Positions 24,150-36,492 of a stretch of DNA of 64,000 nucleotides are shown here, piece after piece (the first letter of the stretch is position 1; each line of letters begins with the position of its first letter). Position numbers and translations under genes: made by a program. The DNA comes from Moringa oleifera. Taxonomy: Eukaryota; Streptophyta; Magnoliopsida; Brassicales; Moringaceae. Where the stretch lies: positions 1,674,001-1,738,000 of the forward strand of contig JAJFZO010000396.1 in NCBI GenBank assembly GCA_021397835.1, read 5' to 3'. The notes beneath the pieces are model-generated. The model ran no database searches, had not been told where the DNA came from, and worked only from the letters and a program-made list of their open reading frames with translations.

Positions 24150-24946
24150 CCTTTTTTAGTGCTTTATGGAAGAGCTAGTTCTAGATAACACCATGTAAAA
24201 ACATCTATTCCAGTCAAATGAATAATCAACAGTTTGATTCTTAAAAAATTATGAAATCTAACTATTTTTATTTTTTTATTTTTTTATTGTTTATATATCT
24301 TCTATTCTTATTGAAAATAATATTTTGATTAATTGTAACAAGAATGATCCTTTATTTAATCATCAAAATAATAGACGACTAATTAGAACTTTAAATCCGT
24401 AATTATTTAAATATTCTAATATAAGTGACAAATAACATAATTGATTACAAAAAATGTGTTCAATTTATGTTATGAAGATATATAGTCTAGTTTAAATAAA
24501 TCTACATATGTGTTTATTAGCTAGAATTGGTAGTTTCTCTAATTCTTAATGTTATTGGTAAATTAAATCTTAAGATCGTATCTAAAGTTATTTATTAACA
24601 ACAAAAATAATCAAAAATCGTATCGTGATTATTAAACAAGTAAGAAAAAATCGATTGTTAAATCGTACCAATAACGATAATCAATTTGGTAAATATTGAA
24701 AGATTTTTTTTCTCTGCATCAATGATTAATTCTTAAATTAAATCTGAAATTATTTCTTTGACTACATACTTTATTACATTGAGTTTTTTATTATTTTAAT
24801 TTTATCTACTTTTAATTTTTTAAACATTTATTTTTTTTATTTTAAAAATAAATCTAACCAAAATCCATGAAAATGATCTTGCTCATTTATATTACAATTT
24901 AATTTTTTGAGTAGAAATTTAATTTGTTAGTCTCGATAACCAATAA
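24150..24946 (+). repeat. Athila/Tat-type LTR (copy 3, 5'-truncated)
   Basis: From about 24190 the sequence follows copy 1 closely: ACATCTATTCCAGTCAAATGA, then AATAATAGACGACTAATTAG and GTTATTGGTAAATTAAATC. It ends in GATAACCAATAA at 24946. The first 200 bp or so of the LTR are missing or unrecognisable. There is no gag on either side, so it is an isolated fragment or solo LTR between the two PLR genes. Confidence 0.7.
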
Positions 24947-27900
24947 GGGTACAATTAGGTGTTTACACCAAGAATACACTCAATCAGCTCCATCGATAAA
25001 TAAGCCAGCAACCTTGTCATTTTTGACATGATGACACAATTTAGAATGCCAAGGGCCCATGTTAGGCGATTGCTTTGATACCAGAGTAAGTTGTCGTGCC
25101 TACTTACACTATAAACTCATTTGATTATAAGGTTAGCCTAGCCCTTCAGATACCAAGCTGCATCCAATAAATCAAAGTTACTTCTACAACATTACAAAAT
25201 TTAAGATCAAGTAGGGTCAACTAGCCTATTAGAAACTAAGTTGATACTTGTTCGCTAAAATCCAAACAAAGAATATACAAACAAACGAAAGGGGGAAAGT
25301 ACATTGCATTCACACATTACGAAGTTGAGTGAAGTACGAAACAAAAATATCCAAGTTTTTCACAAAAACACACAAGTTCTTCACAAAAAAATATCCAAGT
25401 TGTTCATAAAAATTATCTAATTGAGGAAAAAAAAAACTACAAAAAGAGGAGAATCTAGTCATTTATTATCTCGACTCTAACACTCTGAGGGGGGTCTCAA
25501 GATTAATCTTATGGTTTGGCCCTTCAACAGACCACTAAGACTCTCATCCACCAAATGTGCATTCTAAGGCAATCCTCCATATGGAGTTGAGCCCTTAGCC
25601 ATTGGTTCATCAAAGGTGCACCTTAACCACGACAAGTTAAAATCTAAACAATGATGCAAAATATATCTTTTAATGCGCCATCCTGTGAAAATTTAAAGAA
25701 AATTCCTCCATTGTCCCTTGTATAGCATCATGTGCTTTGAACTCCTCCATTGCCTCGGACCAAGCCCTCTCTAACTCGGACACCAACTAGACGTCCACCT
25801 CATTTTCTTGAAATATACATGTATACGTATGACTACCTAAGTTTGAAAAAAATTTGAGTTCTTACTCTTAAAGTTCTTTTACTCAAATAACATAATTACT
25901 AAACCTTACATAATAACAATCATATTATTGCTTTTATTATTAAAAAATAGAATACATTTATTATAAACTCTTAATTATATTTTAAGTATCAAATTTAACT
26001 CTAATATTTAAAAAGTGATAAATTGTACTCCAATCTACTGATTTGTATCAAATTAAGCCATGATGTACTACTTTGGATCAAATTGAATCTTGTCGAAAAA
26101 TTCAAAAACATAAAATATTCAAAATTAGAGATCTTATGCCACAGATTATAATTTATACATGCAGATAAATATTCCAACTACAATAACAAAGAATTTCATA
26201 ATTTTTTAAGTATTTAAAAATATTTTTTTAAAAACTGTCTTAAAAATTTTAAAAATTTATAATAAGTCGCTCATAAATTAAAAATATTTAAAATTAAGAG
26301 ATTGAATCAAAATTTAATGTAAAATTAATTTTAGTCATCTTTTAAATATTTCAACAAACAAACATATACTTAATTTTTTACACTAATTTAAAGTAAAATC
26401 AAATGTAAATCAAATTAATGAATGAAAATTCGAATTATCACTTTTTATAATATAATTTAAAGCGATAAATAACTTTTATCTTGAAAAATATACTACACAA
26501 TATCGTTCATTTTTTATGTATAAGGTTTTGCAACCCCAAAGATAAATATAGCGAAGTAGGTGGACCTCTTCGGTTGGGTGCCAAACGTCTCATATTACCA
26601 GTTCATGCAAAGAGGTCAAAGGGGAGTAGGTGAACACCAAACTTGTAATGATTAAACAAATGAGATGTTAATTAAAAAGTGATCAATTTGCCATCGTAAG
26701 ATCACAAGATCCCTCTTAAATTAGAAATAGGTAGGTAAAAAGGTATGAAGAATCATCACATAATGAACAAAAGCCTTTGATGCACACGTATTGCTTAGAC
26801 ATGGTGATATAATATATTGTATCGATTTTGTCCCCCTTCATATGGGTAACAGACTGATCTCATGTTCCACTTGCCCATATTATTAGAACATTGAAGATTT
26901 TTTTTTTTTTTGGGGGTTGTGGCTTGTTTCTTGATCTCTCCTAATAAAGTTAGAAATTCAAATGATAAATTAATGTGTTTTGAATTTTCTTTTGAAAGGT
27001 ATCGAATTGACCAAATTCAATTTAAAAATGGTAATTATGATTGAATGCATCTTAGAAAATGGTACAATTCTATTGATAATTAAAACCTAGTTATTATCAC
27101 TAGTGAAGGTCTCGAAGCCTTTCGTCATGTAATGAACTAAAAACAGAAAAATAAAAGATTTTATTAAGGTGTGTTTAATTAATTGTGTTCTAATTATTTT
27201 TTTACAAAACTTATTTAATAATATTATTTTAAACATAATTTTTAAAATTTTTAAATTAATTATAAATTAAAATATTATTATTATTAAAATTTTATTTGTA
27301 TATTTTAAATTATTTTAAAATTAAAAACAAAAAACGGAATAAAAATAATTTTAATATTATATATCAATTCTTTATTTTAAAATTTTTAAAATTAATTTTT
27401 GTTAAATAATTTTATTAAATTTATTTTTTCCATTTTTTTTAATAAAACTGTTTTTTAAAAATAAAAATCAAAAAAGCTACGTTAATAAGGAAGGTGACAG
27501 CAGGTAACGACAGGTATCATCAAGATGGATATACACCTACGCCCATCTCTTTCATATCATGATCTTCATTTGAACTTAACAAAGTATATAACTTTATACC
27601 TGTGGCCGGCCTGAATTTAATGACATTGTTAATTACCACTTGAAAAAAACTAACACTAGGAGAAAAACAATAATAGACTTTAGGGCTTGGAGAAAGAGAT
27701 TTCAGAGGCTGGCATTGTTCTCTTGGCCATTGTATAAGCAGACTTAGAATGGTAAAAGAAAAAAAAAAAATTAAAGTGCTAACAATAGGCTTTGTGGGTT
27801 ATGAATATGAAAGGCAACCTTGTTTGAGCGGCCAGATCGCTGATCTCCATTTTGGTAAACAATTGGGCTGCAAGCAAACTCATGCAATCAATGGATTGAT

Positions 27901-28690
27901 GACACCGTTCAACTTTTCCTACATTAAGTAATTGACAAATCTTGATTTTTGACTGAAATGGTAGAACCAGAAGCTTGAAGGCATGCAATTCAAGAAAATT
28001 CCATATTGGAAGTAGAAATCATAGAAATTGTTGGCTTATTTAATTTTTTTTCAATGTAACTACCAATGTCAATGTTCTTTGCGAGTGACACTAATCTTTC
28101 CACCAAATGGCATGTGTTCACATTTCCTAGAGCGAAAATGTTGAAGAACTATCCCTTTCTCTGTCGCGGCTAAGCAATCAATTCCACTTTCTAATGTCAA
28201 GCTGATATCTTACCTAAAGATTACGTGAAAATTTGAAATTTTTATATAGCAATGTATCAAAAACCTAGGGATAATATTTTCTTTTTTGGGGGGTTTAAAT
28301 TATATTCTCAATTATGCTCTCTAACTAAAATAAACCTAATTAAACTACATCCTAATATCGAATTAGTACATTTGCATCCTGGAATCTTGTGTCAGCTTGG
28401 ATTAACAGGCTAAATTAATTGCTTGAAGATTCAGAATAAGTACCTTTATATATTTTCAGTCTTTGTCATGAAAACGTAGGGAGAGGCTTGAAGAAAAGGA
28501 AAGTGCATGCCACGTCCTAAGAGGTGAATCAGAAACCCTAATTAACAAGTCATTGATAGTTGAAAAATAAAATAGCAGAAGTCATGACCAACTACGGATC
28601 TACACCACCTAACACAGTTGTAAACCAATTACCGTGCTGGTTAGGAGTAACTTATACCCCACATAAGTGAACCCAAGTACATGGATGGTT
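24947..28690. other. Intergenic between the two PLR genes
   Basis: No gene recognised. It contains AT-rich low-complexity DNA (25860-26500, 27160-27470) and a few GC-richer patches without a supported frame. The - strand frame at 27779-27988 and its + counterpart at 27749-27931 have no recognisable features. Confidence 0.5.
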
Positions 28691-28694
28691 TCGC

Positions 28695-28702
28695 TATAAA
28701 AA
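28695..28702 (+). promoter_or_regulatory. TATA box of PLR copy B
   Basis: TATAAAAA lies 60-67 bp upstream of the start codon at 28762, implying a leader of roughly 35 bp. Confidence 0.65.
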
Positions 28703-28761
28703 TCGAGCCTTTGGGTGGTGTAATACCCATCAAAAGATAAGCAAGATCGAGAGAGAAATCA

Positions 28762-30320
28762 ATGGGGAACAGCAAGGTGCTTGTGGTTGGGGGGACTGGG
28801 TACATAGGCAGGAGGATTGTGAAGGCAAGCCTGGCTCAAGGCCATCCCACTTATGTTCTTCAGCGCCCCGAGATTGGCCTTGATATAGAGAAGCTTCAGA
28901 TGCTTCTCTCATTCAAGAAACAAGGGGCTCGCCTGGTTGAGGCCTCCTTCTCCGATCACCGTAGCCTCGTTGAAGCTGTGAAACAAGTGGATGTTGTCAT
29001 TTGCACCATGTCCGGGGTGCACTTTCGAACCCATAACATCTTGTTGCAGCTCAAACTTATCGAGGCTATCAAAGAAGCTGGAAACATAAAGGTATTACAT
29101 GTTCTATATTTTCTCTGTCACTTTTACCCATAACAACCATCTTCTTGCTTTACCTTTACATCACTTTTACCCATCATATATGTATTGATGGAGATAGAGA
29201 GACTATCTCCTCGAGAAACATATCTTACCTTTTTTCAGATGTTAATTTGCCTTTTTAGGTAAATCTTGTCCTGCATGTCAAACTGTTGCTTTTCCTTCGT
29301 TTCATTCAATTATTCTTATATGATTTCAGTATCATTATTTTTAATTTGAGCAGTCTACCAGGGAGATTGATTGTGTTATTTCTTCAGAGAGACTGACATT
29401 TATTACCTATCTTGCATAATTACAAGCACCAAATAATATCCTTTAAATAATGATAATCAAAAAAGAAAAATAACTGAGTTGTATGCAATGATTTGCAGCG
29501 TTTCTTGCCTTCAGAGTTCGGCATGGACCCATCACGGATGGGGCATGCGCTTGAGCCTGGAAGATCAACCTTCGATGAGAAAATGATCGTAAGACAAGCA
29601 ATAGAAGAAGCCAATATCCCCTTCACTTACGTCATAGCTAATTGCTTTGCTGGTTATTTCGCCGGTAACCTCTCTCAGATGGGGAGTCTCACCCCTCCCA
29701 AGGAGAAAGTTCACCTATATGGAGATGGCAACGTCAAAGGTAAATCCCAAAACCCACTATCCAATTCTGATTAATTTACTCTCCAAGAACTATATATATT
29801 GGAACCAATATGTCTTCTAATAATGGAGTATTAATTCGGCAATTTAACAGTGGTTTATATGGACGAAGATGATGTTGCAACATATGCAATTAGAACCATA
29901 GATGATCCAAGAACTCTGAACAAAACAGTTTACGTGAGGCCCCCTGATAACATTCTCTCTCAGCGAGAGCTCGTAGAGAAATGGGAGAAGCTCGCAGGAA
30001 AGCAACTTGAAAAGATCAGCATTTCTGAAGAAGACTTCCTTGCTGCCATGAAAGGTTAGAGGAAACCAAATAAAATACATAGCAGTGTCTTGGTTACGAC
30101 AAAGAATAATTTAACTAACCCTTTATTTAATTTCTTTGAACTGATACATGTTGCAGGAATGGAGTATGTGACGCAAGCAGGGGCAGGACATTTCTACCAC
30201 ATCTTTTATGAAGGCTGTTTGACAGATTTTGAGATAGGAGAAGGAGCAGAAGAAGCCTCTGAACTGTACCCAGACGTGAAATATACTCGCATGTACGAAT
30301 ACTTGAAAGTGTACCTGTGA
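28762..30320 (+). CDS. PLR: Pinoresinol-lariciresinol reductase, copy B
   Basis: Four exons: 28762-29091 (330 bp), 29499-29739 (241), 29851-30054 (204) and 30157-30320 (164). They give 939 bp and 312 residues, with GT-AG introns of 407, 111 and 102 bp and no disruption. Exon lengths are identical to those of copy A on the opposite strand. Motifs are GGTGYIG at residues 10-16, SGVHFRTHNILLQLKL near 90-105, RFLPSEFGMD at 111-120, catalytic Lys138 in FDEKM, and DDPRTLNKTVY in exon 3. The role is as for copy A: NADPH-dependent reduction of pinoresinol and/or lariciresinol. It differs from copy A at many sites, for example AGHFYHIFYEGCLTDFEIG against ATHYYHVFYEGCLTNFKIG, so the pair is not recent and could differ in substrate or enantiomer. 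PCBER-type activity is the main alternative. Confidence 0.93.
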
Positions 30321-32880
30321 GGATGTAATTAATCCTTGCTTCTAGTTTAATGATTTCGTTGAACGTTATTGAACAATAAGTGTCAGATAAGGAGAAAAAA
30401 GTGCATGGAGATTGTCAACAATACATAAATGCATGTCCCCTCTTCTTTTTCTTCAGAGGAACTGGCTCCCAGTCTTAGTACAACATCAGAAATGATTGTT
30501 GGATTTTCCAATCAAAAAGTTAAAAAGTGTTTGTGATGAACAGTTAATCCATTGGAGATAACCAAATCTCTGAACAGCATTGCAAATTTACCCTCCCCTT
30601 ATCTTTAATCCTATGTTATCAAATTTAACATCATTTTGATGTTAAAAGAAATTTTTTAAAAATATATTTTAATATCAATTTTTTCTCTAGTTCGTTCACA
30701 CTAATTTGATGTTATATATATTACTTAATAATATTAAATAATAGTTACTAATAAAAATATTTACAATATTAATCAATTTGTTAAATTAATAAAATAATTA
30801 ATTTATTTTAATTTATCTCAAATAAATAAAAATTATATATAATAAATTGAATTTTTTAATAATTTTTTAAAATTAATAATTTATTAACTTAATTTTATAA
30901 TTATATTTTTTATGTAATTTTTACTTTATTATTTTTATGAGCTGATGACACTTTTATGATAATGTGTAACAACTTTGGCATTTGCCATCATCATTGGAAA
31001 GGACCATATGGCCAAAGGATCACATATTGGTAAATCCTTATATATGCAAAAGTTCTTTCATAAATATGAAAATTTGCTAATCAGAAGAGAATCCAAGGTT
31101 TTTTTTTACCTTGAAAGAATATCGGTCTACGATTAAAAAAAAAGAGCTTTTATTTAAAATTTAAAATATATTTATTTATGATTTTAAAAGTGTAAATTAT
31201 TATAATATGAATAAAAATAAATATTTTTTATTTATGATTTTTAAACTATAACAAAAGATAAAATGATTTTTTTTTGCAATTAAAATCATAAATAAAAGAT
31301 ATACTAATTACAAGTAGAAATACAAACAAATATAATTTCTAATAACTCTATCATGTATTTATAAAGTTTAACGGATAACTTCTACACTATTACGTAAAGT
31401 CTAGCATAATGCTCTGTATATATTGCCCAAACTCTTTTTTGTCATTGTCAAGCTCTGAACATCAACATTAATATCAATTAGCTGTATATATGAAAAATAA
31501 AAAGTAATCATACTATAACTTCAAACTTTAAGTTTATCAGAGTAGATAATTTGGTGAATTTCACTAATTTAGGATATAAAAGTTTTTTAGCGTCATCAAG
31601 TAATATTTCAAAGTGGTTAGTGCTACTATCATTTTCCACAAATATCTTTTGAATCATCTCTACAGTGTCATTAACTTCCTTGTCCTACATGACCTTCCTA
31701 GCAATTCTAACATATTCCCACTTGCAAAAGACCCAACAAAACATGCTTATCCTAGTGCTATATCTAATTTCGATAGTTTTGATTAACGTTGCAAATAAAT
31801 AAATGATCTCATATCTTATGTGGAGTATGGCGTTTCATATTACGACATTTCATGCAAGGATAATAAACATGCTTAAAATTATCAGAGTTATTAAGTGGTA
31901 TAATTCAAGAAGTTATTTATGCCTATATTATACTCATTTGATCTCTTATCAATAAGTATCCAAGTCTTGTTTGATGTTTAAAACTTCATATATTATCACA
32001 TTTGATTGATTCTATCAATGTATATATGAGTATGCATGTGAATCGCTTTTCACAGGTAGGGTGATATTATGCCATTCAAAATGTAATATTTATATTGAGT
32101 ATGTGATAATTCATGATTTATTTTATTTCATAAAAGTTTTTACATTATATCTTCATAGTTCTCTAAGTATATGATTTATATTTTTTTTTATCAAGACACC
32201 AAATAATATCCATTGTTATGTACTCGAAGAACAATGAACAAGTTGCTCCAAATTTCTTATGGAATAAATTAAATCAAGACTTATGTATCATGTAATATAC
32301 ATAAATATCACATTCTTAAATTGGATAATTCAGGAATTATTGATTTAAGGTAAAGATCTTATAAAATCTTTATATTTACCCCAAATGATAAATTGAACCC
32401 TAATGTTTAATATTGGACAGAACAAAATTTGAAGCTATGTATTAGTCGAGACAAACTACTCTAACTTAACATTTTGGTTACAACATTAATGATTCTAGAA
32501 AGGTAAAAATGGATTTTCAAATTCTCACTATGACCAGCATCTCATCTTTCTCCACTTCTTCAACATGCTCCTCGTGCCTCCCCTACTTGCTGCAAAAGGT
32601 GAAGCCACCGTCCCAAGCTTCCCCCACTTGCCAAAGAATAGATCAGAGATTTTAAAAGAATTAATAGTCTAAATCTTTATTTATTTATTTATTTTTGTGT
32701 TTTTCTTTTGCTATGTGTGTTTTCTTTTATTTTCCTTTTCATAGATATTTTATCAAGGTAAATCAAGAAAAAAAAACAATTTATACAATGCCTAGATGAA
32801 TTGTAGAGCTATTTTTGTTGGCATAATGCATGAGTAGTTTGTTTTCGTTTTATCAATCCTTGCTTTGTGATGATTCGATT
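30321..32880. other. Intergenic, AT-rich
   Basis: 3' flank of PLR copy B followed by long AT-rich DNA. No gene, RNA or clear transposon was recognised. Confidence 0.5.
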
Positions 32881-32881
32881 T

Positions 32882-33110
32882 TACTACAACAAATAAAAAC
32901 TTTAATAACAGTTAAAAATGGCTTTTATTGACAGTTGTAAAACTATCATCTTTATTCATGTGGAGAGGTTTTAATGACAGTTCAATAATTGTCATTACAA
33001 GCACTAACTTTTAACGACAGTTATGATAGAACTGTCATTAAAGGGAGGGCCTTTAACAACAGTTATTATAGAACTGTCATTAAAAAATCATTAAAGGTAT
33101 TTTTTTTATT
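32882..33110 (+). mobile_element. CACTA-like left terminus, fragment
   Basis: TACTACAACAAATAAAAAC matches a CACTA terminus with the first C changed to T. It is followed by subterminal units alternating TTTAATGACAGTT and AACTGTCATTAAA (at least six within 220 bp). No transposase and no matching right end were found, so it is a fragment or a short non-autonomous element. The motif differs from that at 2870-4118, so it is another family. Confidence 0.5.
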
Positions 33111-33839
33111 TATTTTGAAATAAATACAAAATTTATATATTCAAATTATCCAAAATCTGCACATATAAAATTTTTCATCTCTTCCACATCAACCATATAC
33201 ATTAATACAATTTTTCATAATATGCAACCAAAATTTTCCTGTTATACACTTCAATGCCATTCTCACTGAGATTGTCATTACTTTTTTCATGTTTGAAAAC
33301 ACTCAAACTAATATAATCCAAAGAAGTAATAAAACATGAACAAAACAAAAGAAAAAAATTTGATGTCATAATTGAACTCTATATGTACAATACATGAGTT
33401 TAAATATATAATATCATATCCAATCCAAAAAAATTAACTATATAAATTCAATGATGTTCATGTGTACAAAATCTTTTAACATGACACTGTTAAAAAATTG
33501 TTCAACTTCTTTTCTAACTTCATCAATATCCAATTGGGTGCAAGTATCTATGTTCACTAAGTATATTTATTAAAAAAAAGTTAGTCCAATTAAAACTTTT
33601 AATAAACACATCAATTAATTACTTAAGTATTTACATAAGTAAATGCTTAAACATTTATCATTTTTGCATATGAGATATTTCTATCATGTCTATCAATGAT
33701 ATCTCTTAAAAAATTTTATAATATAATAGTCACATTAAATATTTAAAAATTAATGTGGACACTGCATTAAAAAATTTTAATTATTATATTTTACAAAATA
33801 AATAAAACTAATATTACAAGACTTAGACTTTTGTTTTGC
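33111..33839. other. AT-rich DNA, no gene seen
   Basis: Possibly the interior of the CACTA-like fragment. No coding or repeat structure was recognised. Confidence 0.4.
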
Positions 33840-34440
33840 TGTAACAAAGTTTGCTAATTTACTCATAGTCCTACAACGTTACTAGTGTCAGTTAAGCACA
33901 TCCTCAGATATTTAAAAAGCACCAGTTTTGATGGCCCTAAGCTCCTACACTGATGTGGATTGGACCAGCTCACCTGATGACCGTATAAGAGCAGAAGTGG
34001 CTATTGTTGTTTTCTTGGTGCCAAACTTATGTCGCGGTCTTCCTCCAAACAGCGAATGGTTCTCCCTCTAGTGCTGAATCCGAATAGAGGCCTGTCTAGT
34101 GCTGTCGTAGAAATGATTTGGCTGGAATCTCTCCTTTCAGAACTCCATCTCACATTGCCTGCCACCCCTATTCTCTTTTGTGATAATATTAGCGCTACTC
34201 ACATGACTCCTAAGCCTATCTTGCATGCACACACCCAACACATCAAACTGGCATGGACTACCATTTGTGTGCGCCATAGAGTCACTCAAAAGCTTCTGGT
34301 CATCAAGTTCATTCATTGCCACCATCAGCTGGCGGACATCATGATTAAACTTCTGCTTACACTGTGCTTTCTCAGTTTAAAGACCAAACTGACAATTGTT
34401 CATCGCCCTGTCAGTTTGTCGGGGGATGATAAACCAGATT
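33840..34440 (+). pseudogene. Ty1/copia RNase H fragment
   Basis: The + strand reads VKHILRYLKST, then after a frame change DVDWTSSPDDRIRAEV...FLVPN. Then come SSSKQRMV, EMIWLESLLSELHLTLP, PILFCDNISATHMT, ILHAHTQHIKL and QLADIMIKLL, ending at GDDKPD and a stop at 34440. This is the conserved order of copia RNase H with the DNISA and H-A-x-T-x-H-I boxes. No other part of the element is present. The end abuts the stop codon of the small - strand gene at 34461. Confidence 0.75.
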
Positions 34441-34460
34441 AGTGTAATTAGTATTTACCT

Positions 34461-35217
34461 TTACGCATCCCTGTCAATAGCGTTTCCATTGCCATTGCTG
34501 CCAAAGATCACAGCTTGCAGGCGGTACTCAATGGAAGCCTTCTCACCCTTCAACAAGTTAAGAGCTTTCATGGCAGCATCCATGAGCTCCTCTGTCGCAG
34601 AGTCGGCTTTAACCTCTCGGATAGAGGCAGCTTGGACCAGTATTGTCGTTTGCTTCTCCACTAAGTAGTGTGCGTAATTAAAGATTGTTCTCCTATGGTG
34701 ACCATTGTCGAGCATGAGGATTTGGAAGATATTCTTCATCCCACAGTACCGGTTCTATAAGAGTAATTTTGAATAAGTGAGCCTGAGGTTACACGGCAAT
34801 TGGGCCTAAGGCTTTGACAAACTATAACAAAAAGAGGTTTTTGTGAAGGATTGAATTAATAATAAATTAAATTGAAAAACATTTTATATTTATTATATTT
34901 AAATATACAAAAATAATAAAAATAATCGTATATTAATTTATTAAATGGGTGGGACAGGTAACTGAATTTCCCGCCCAAAAGTATGAGCACGGCTGTTGGT
35001 AGTTTTTTGTTACCTCTATGAAGAGCTTTTTATAGTAAGCTGGAAGAAGATTCTTCTGAAAATGCACAGGAACGTATTGAAAAATGGGGACCATAGGGTT
35101 CTTTTGGTGTTGACATAAGCTTCCCGCCGATAATTGAGTATCAGCGAAGATCGAAGGTGGCTGCGTCTCAATCAGATGCTTATTCGCGTGAAGCTCTACA
35201 GGCTTGCCTCCAGCCAT
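34461..35217 (-). CDS. Unrecognised two-exon gene, 165 residues
   Basis: Proposed exons on - are 35217-35014 (204 bp) and 34754-34461 (294 bp). They are joined in phase across an AT-rich 259-bp GT-AG intron (donor GAG|GTAACA, acceptor CTTATAG|AAC). Each exon is GC-richer than its surroundings and they join without a stop. The start at 35217 (MAGGKPVELHANK) is the internal Met. The frame is also open upstream to 35424, but that part overlaps the divergent + frame. The C-terminal half is Ala/Leu/Glu-rich and probably helical (TEELMDAAMKALNLLKGEKA). I do not recognise the family. It could be a fragment of a larger gene, truncated when the copia scrap arrived at its 3' side. Confidence 0.45.
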
Positions 35218-35399
35218 GAGCAAGTGAAGATCGTGAATTAGCAGCTGAAGTCGGAGATCAAAATCAGTTTGATTCAAGTACTTTCTGATCTTTCTCTGGT
35301 CTCTCACATTTTCAAATTCACTTCGTTGATCGAATTTTTGATTTGTTTCGTAAATTTTACAAGGCAGAAGAGGTGTTCGCTTCTCTGGCGATTCCGTTG
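35218..35399. promoter_or_regulatory. Putative shared (bidirectional) 5' region
   Basis: 182 bp separate the start codon of the - gene (35217) from that of the + gene (35400). No TATA box was seen on either side, which is usual for divergent plant pairs. Inference only. Confidence 0.3.
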
Positions 35400-35679
35400 A
35401 TGGAGCTGGTTGGTTTGGAAACAACGGAAATGGCTGAAGAGGCGAGGTCTACCATCATTATCAGCGATACTGATTCTTTTCTGGTAACTTTAAGTTCCTT
35501 CGCTTTGATCATCTCTCTGGTTTAGTGACCATATATGTGATTAGCAACAATATATTAGAATGCAAATCTGATATTAGAAAAACGATTGATTTTTCCTGCA
35601 GAGAGAACAGAATAACGTGTGCAAATCACCGGTGTTAAGTGCCCGGCGACAAAAACCGCAACGACGATCAGATTCATAA
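35400..35679 (+). CDS. Unrecognised two-exon microprotein, 53 residues
   Basis: Proposed exons are 35400-35483 and 35602-35679, joined in phase through a 118-bp GT-AG intron (CTG|GTAACT ... TTTTCCTGCAG|AGA) with a good pyrimidine tract. The first half is acidic (MELVGLETTEMAEEARS). The second half is strongly basic (LSARRQKPQRRSDS, then stop). No domain is recognised. It is divergent from the gene at 34461-35217. The Arg/Lys-rich tail could be a nuclear signal or nucleic-acid contact, but that is speculation. It may instead be the leader exons of something I cannot see. Confidence 0.35.
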
Positions 35680-36486
35680 TATAGCGGTAAAACTTAATTA
35701 AAACGAATCAAATATTAAGTCTATGTATAATGCTTATTCAGTGATTGTTTTTGTGCTCCTCTGTTTTGAGCTCAAGATTATATGTTGTCCTCTGTTTTGA
35801 GCTCAAGTTTATTTCTTGTCTTGTTACATGTTGATGCTATTGAACTGCTTGATTTGGAGTACATGTTGAATTATTTTCTAGTTCTTCTCCGATTTAATTT
35901 GATATCCTCAGCAACTTTCCATGACAACCCCATTGCAGCATTTTTTTTTTCTTTTATTTTTCTGATTCCACTCTTCTGGAACTTCTTCATATGGACATGT
36001 CTATTAGAAAGCTCAGTCTTATGGGTTAAACTAGGTCATATAGTTAACTGATCACATATAATTTTTTAATTTTTTATTAAAAATAATTTTGATGAATAAT
36101 TTAATATACATATTATATTATTATAAAAAATTATATTATTAAAAATATTTTATCAAAAGTTTTAAAATAAAACTAATGTTTAATATATTTATATTATTAA
36201 TATTAATTAAATATTTGATTAATGATAAAATGGGATATTGCGCACCTTGGTAGGCAGAAAATTCTTGGAGAAGCAACATATGTAATTTACACAGCTAGTC
36301 CAAATTCTCCAGCAAGCCTGAAACCCAAGTTAATTCTCCAACAATGACATCCTCCATCCTGCCTCCTTCCACAAATTCTTGCAGAGAGCCATTTATTACA
36401 TATCTGCACTTAACAGCCAAAACAATCAAGGGTTTCCTTATTCTAGCTTTATCATGATTGATTGATTTAAATCATCCAAGCAGGTG
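35680..36486. other. Intergenic, no gene seen
   Basis: Contains an 89-residue hydrophobic frame (35782-36051) that reflects T-rich DNA and has no supporting features. Confidence 0.5.
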
Positions 36487-36492
36487 TGGTTA

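Noticed and set aside
34461..34739. Reading the + strand frame 34396-34668 as the gene here
   Set aside because: The - frame joins in phase to an upstream exon through a good intron; the + frame has no partner exon and starts inside the copia scrap.
36485..36492. Starting the chromodomain-element 5' LTR at TGTGGTTA
   Set aside because: The 3' LTR has no matching sequence there. Beginning at 36493/41471 gives inverted TGGTAC...GTATCA ends, a purine tract and a plausible target duplication.
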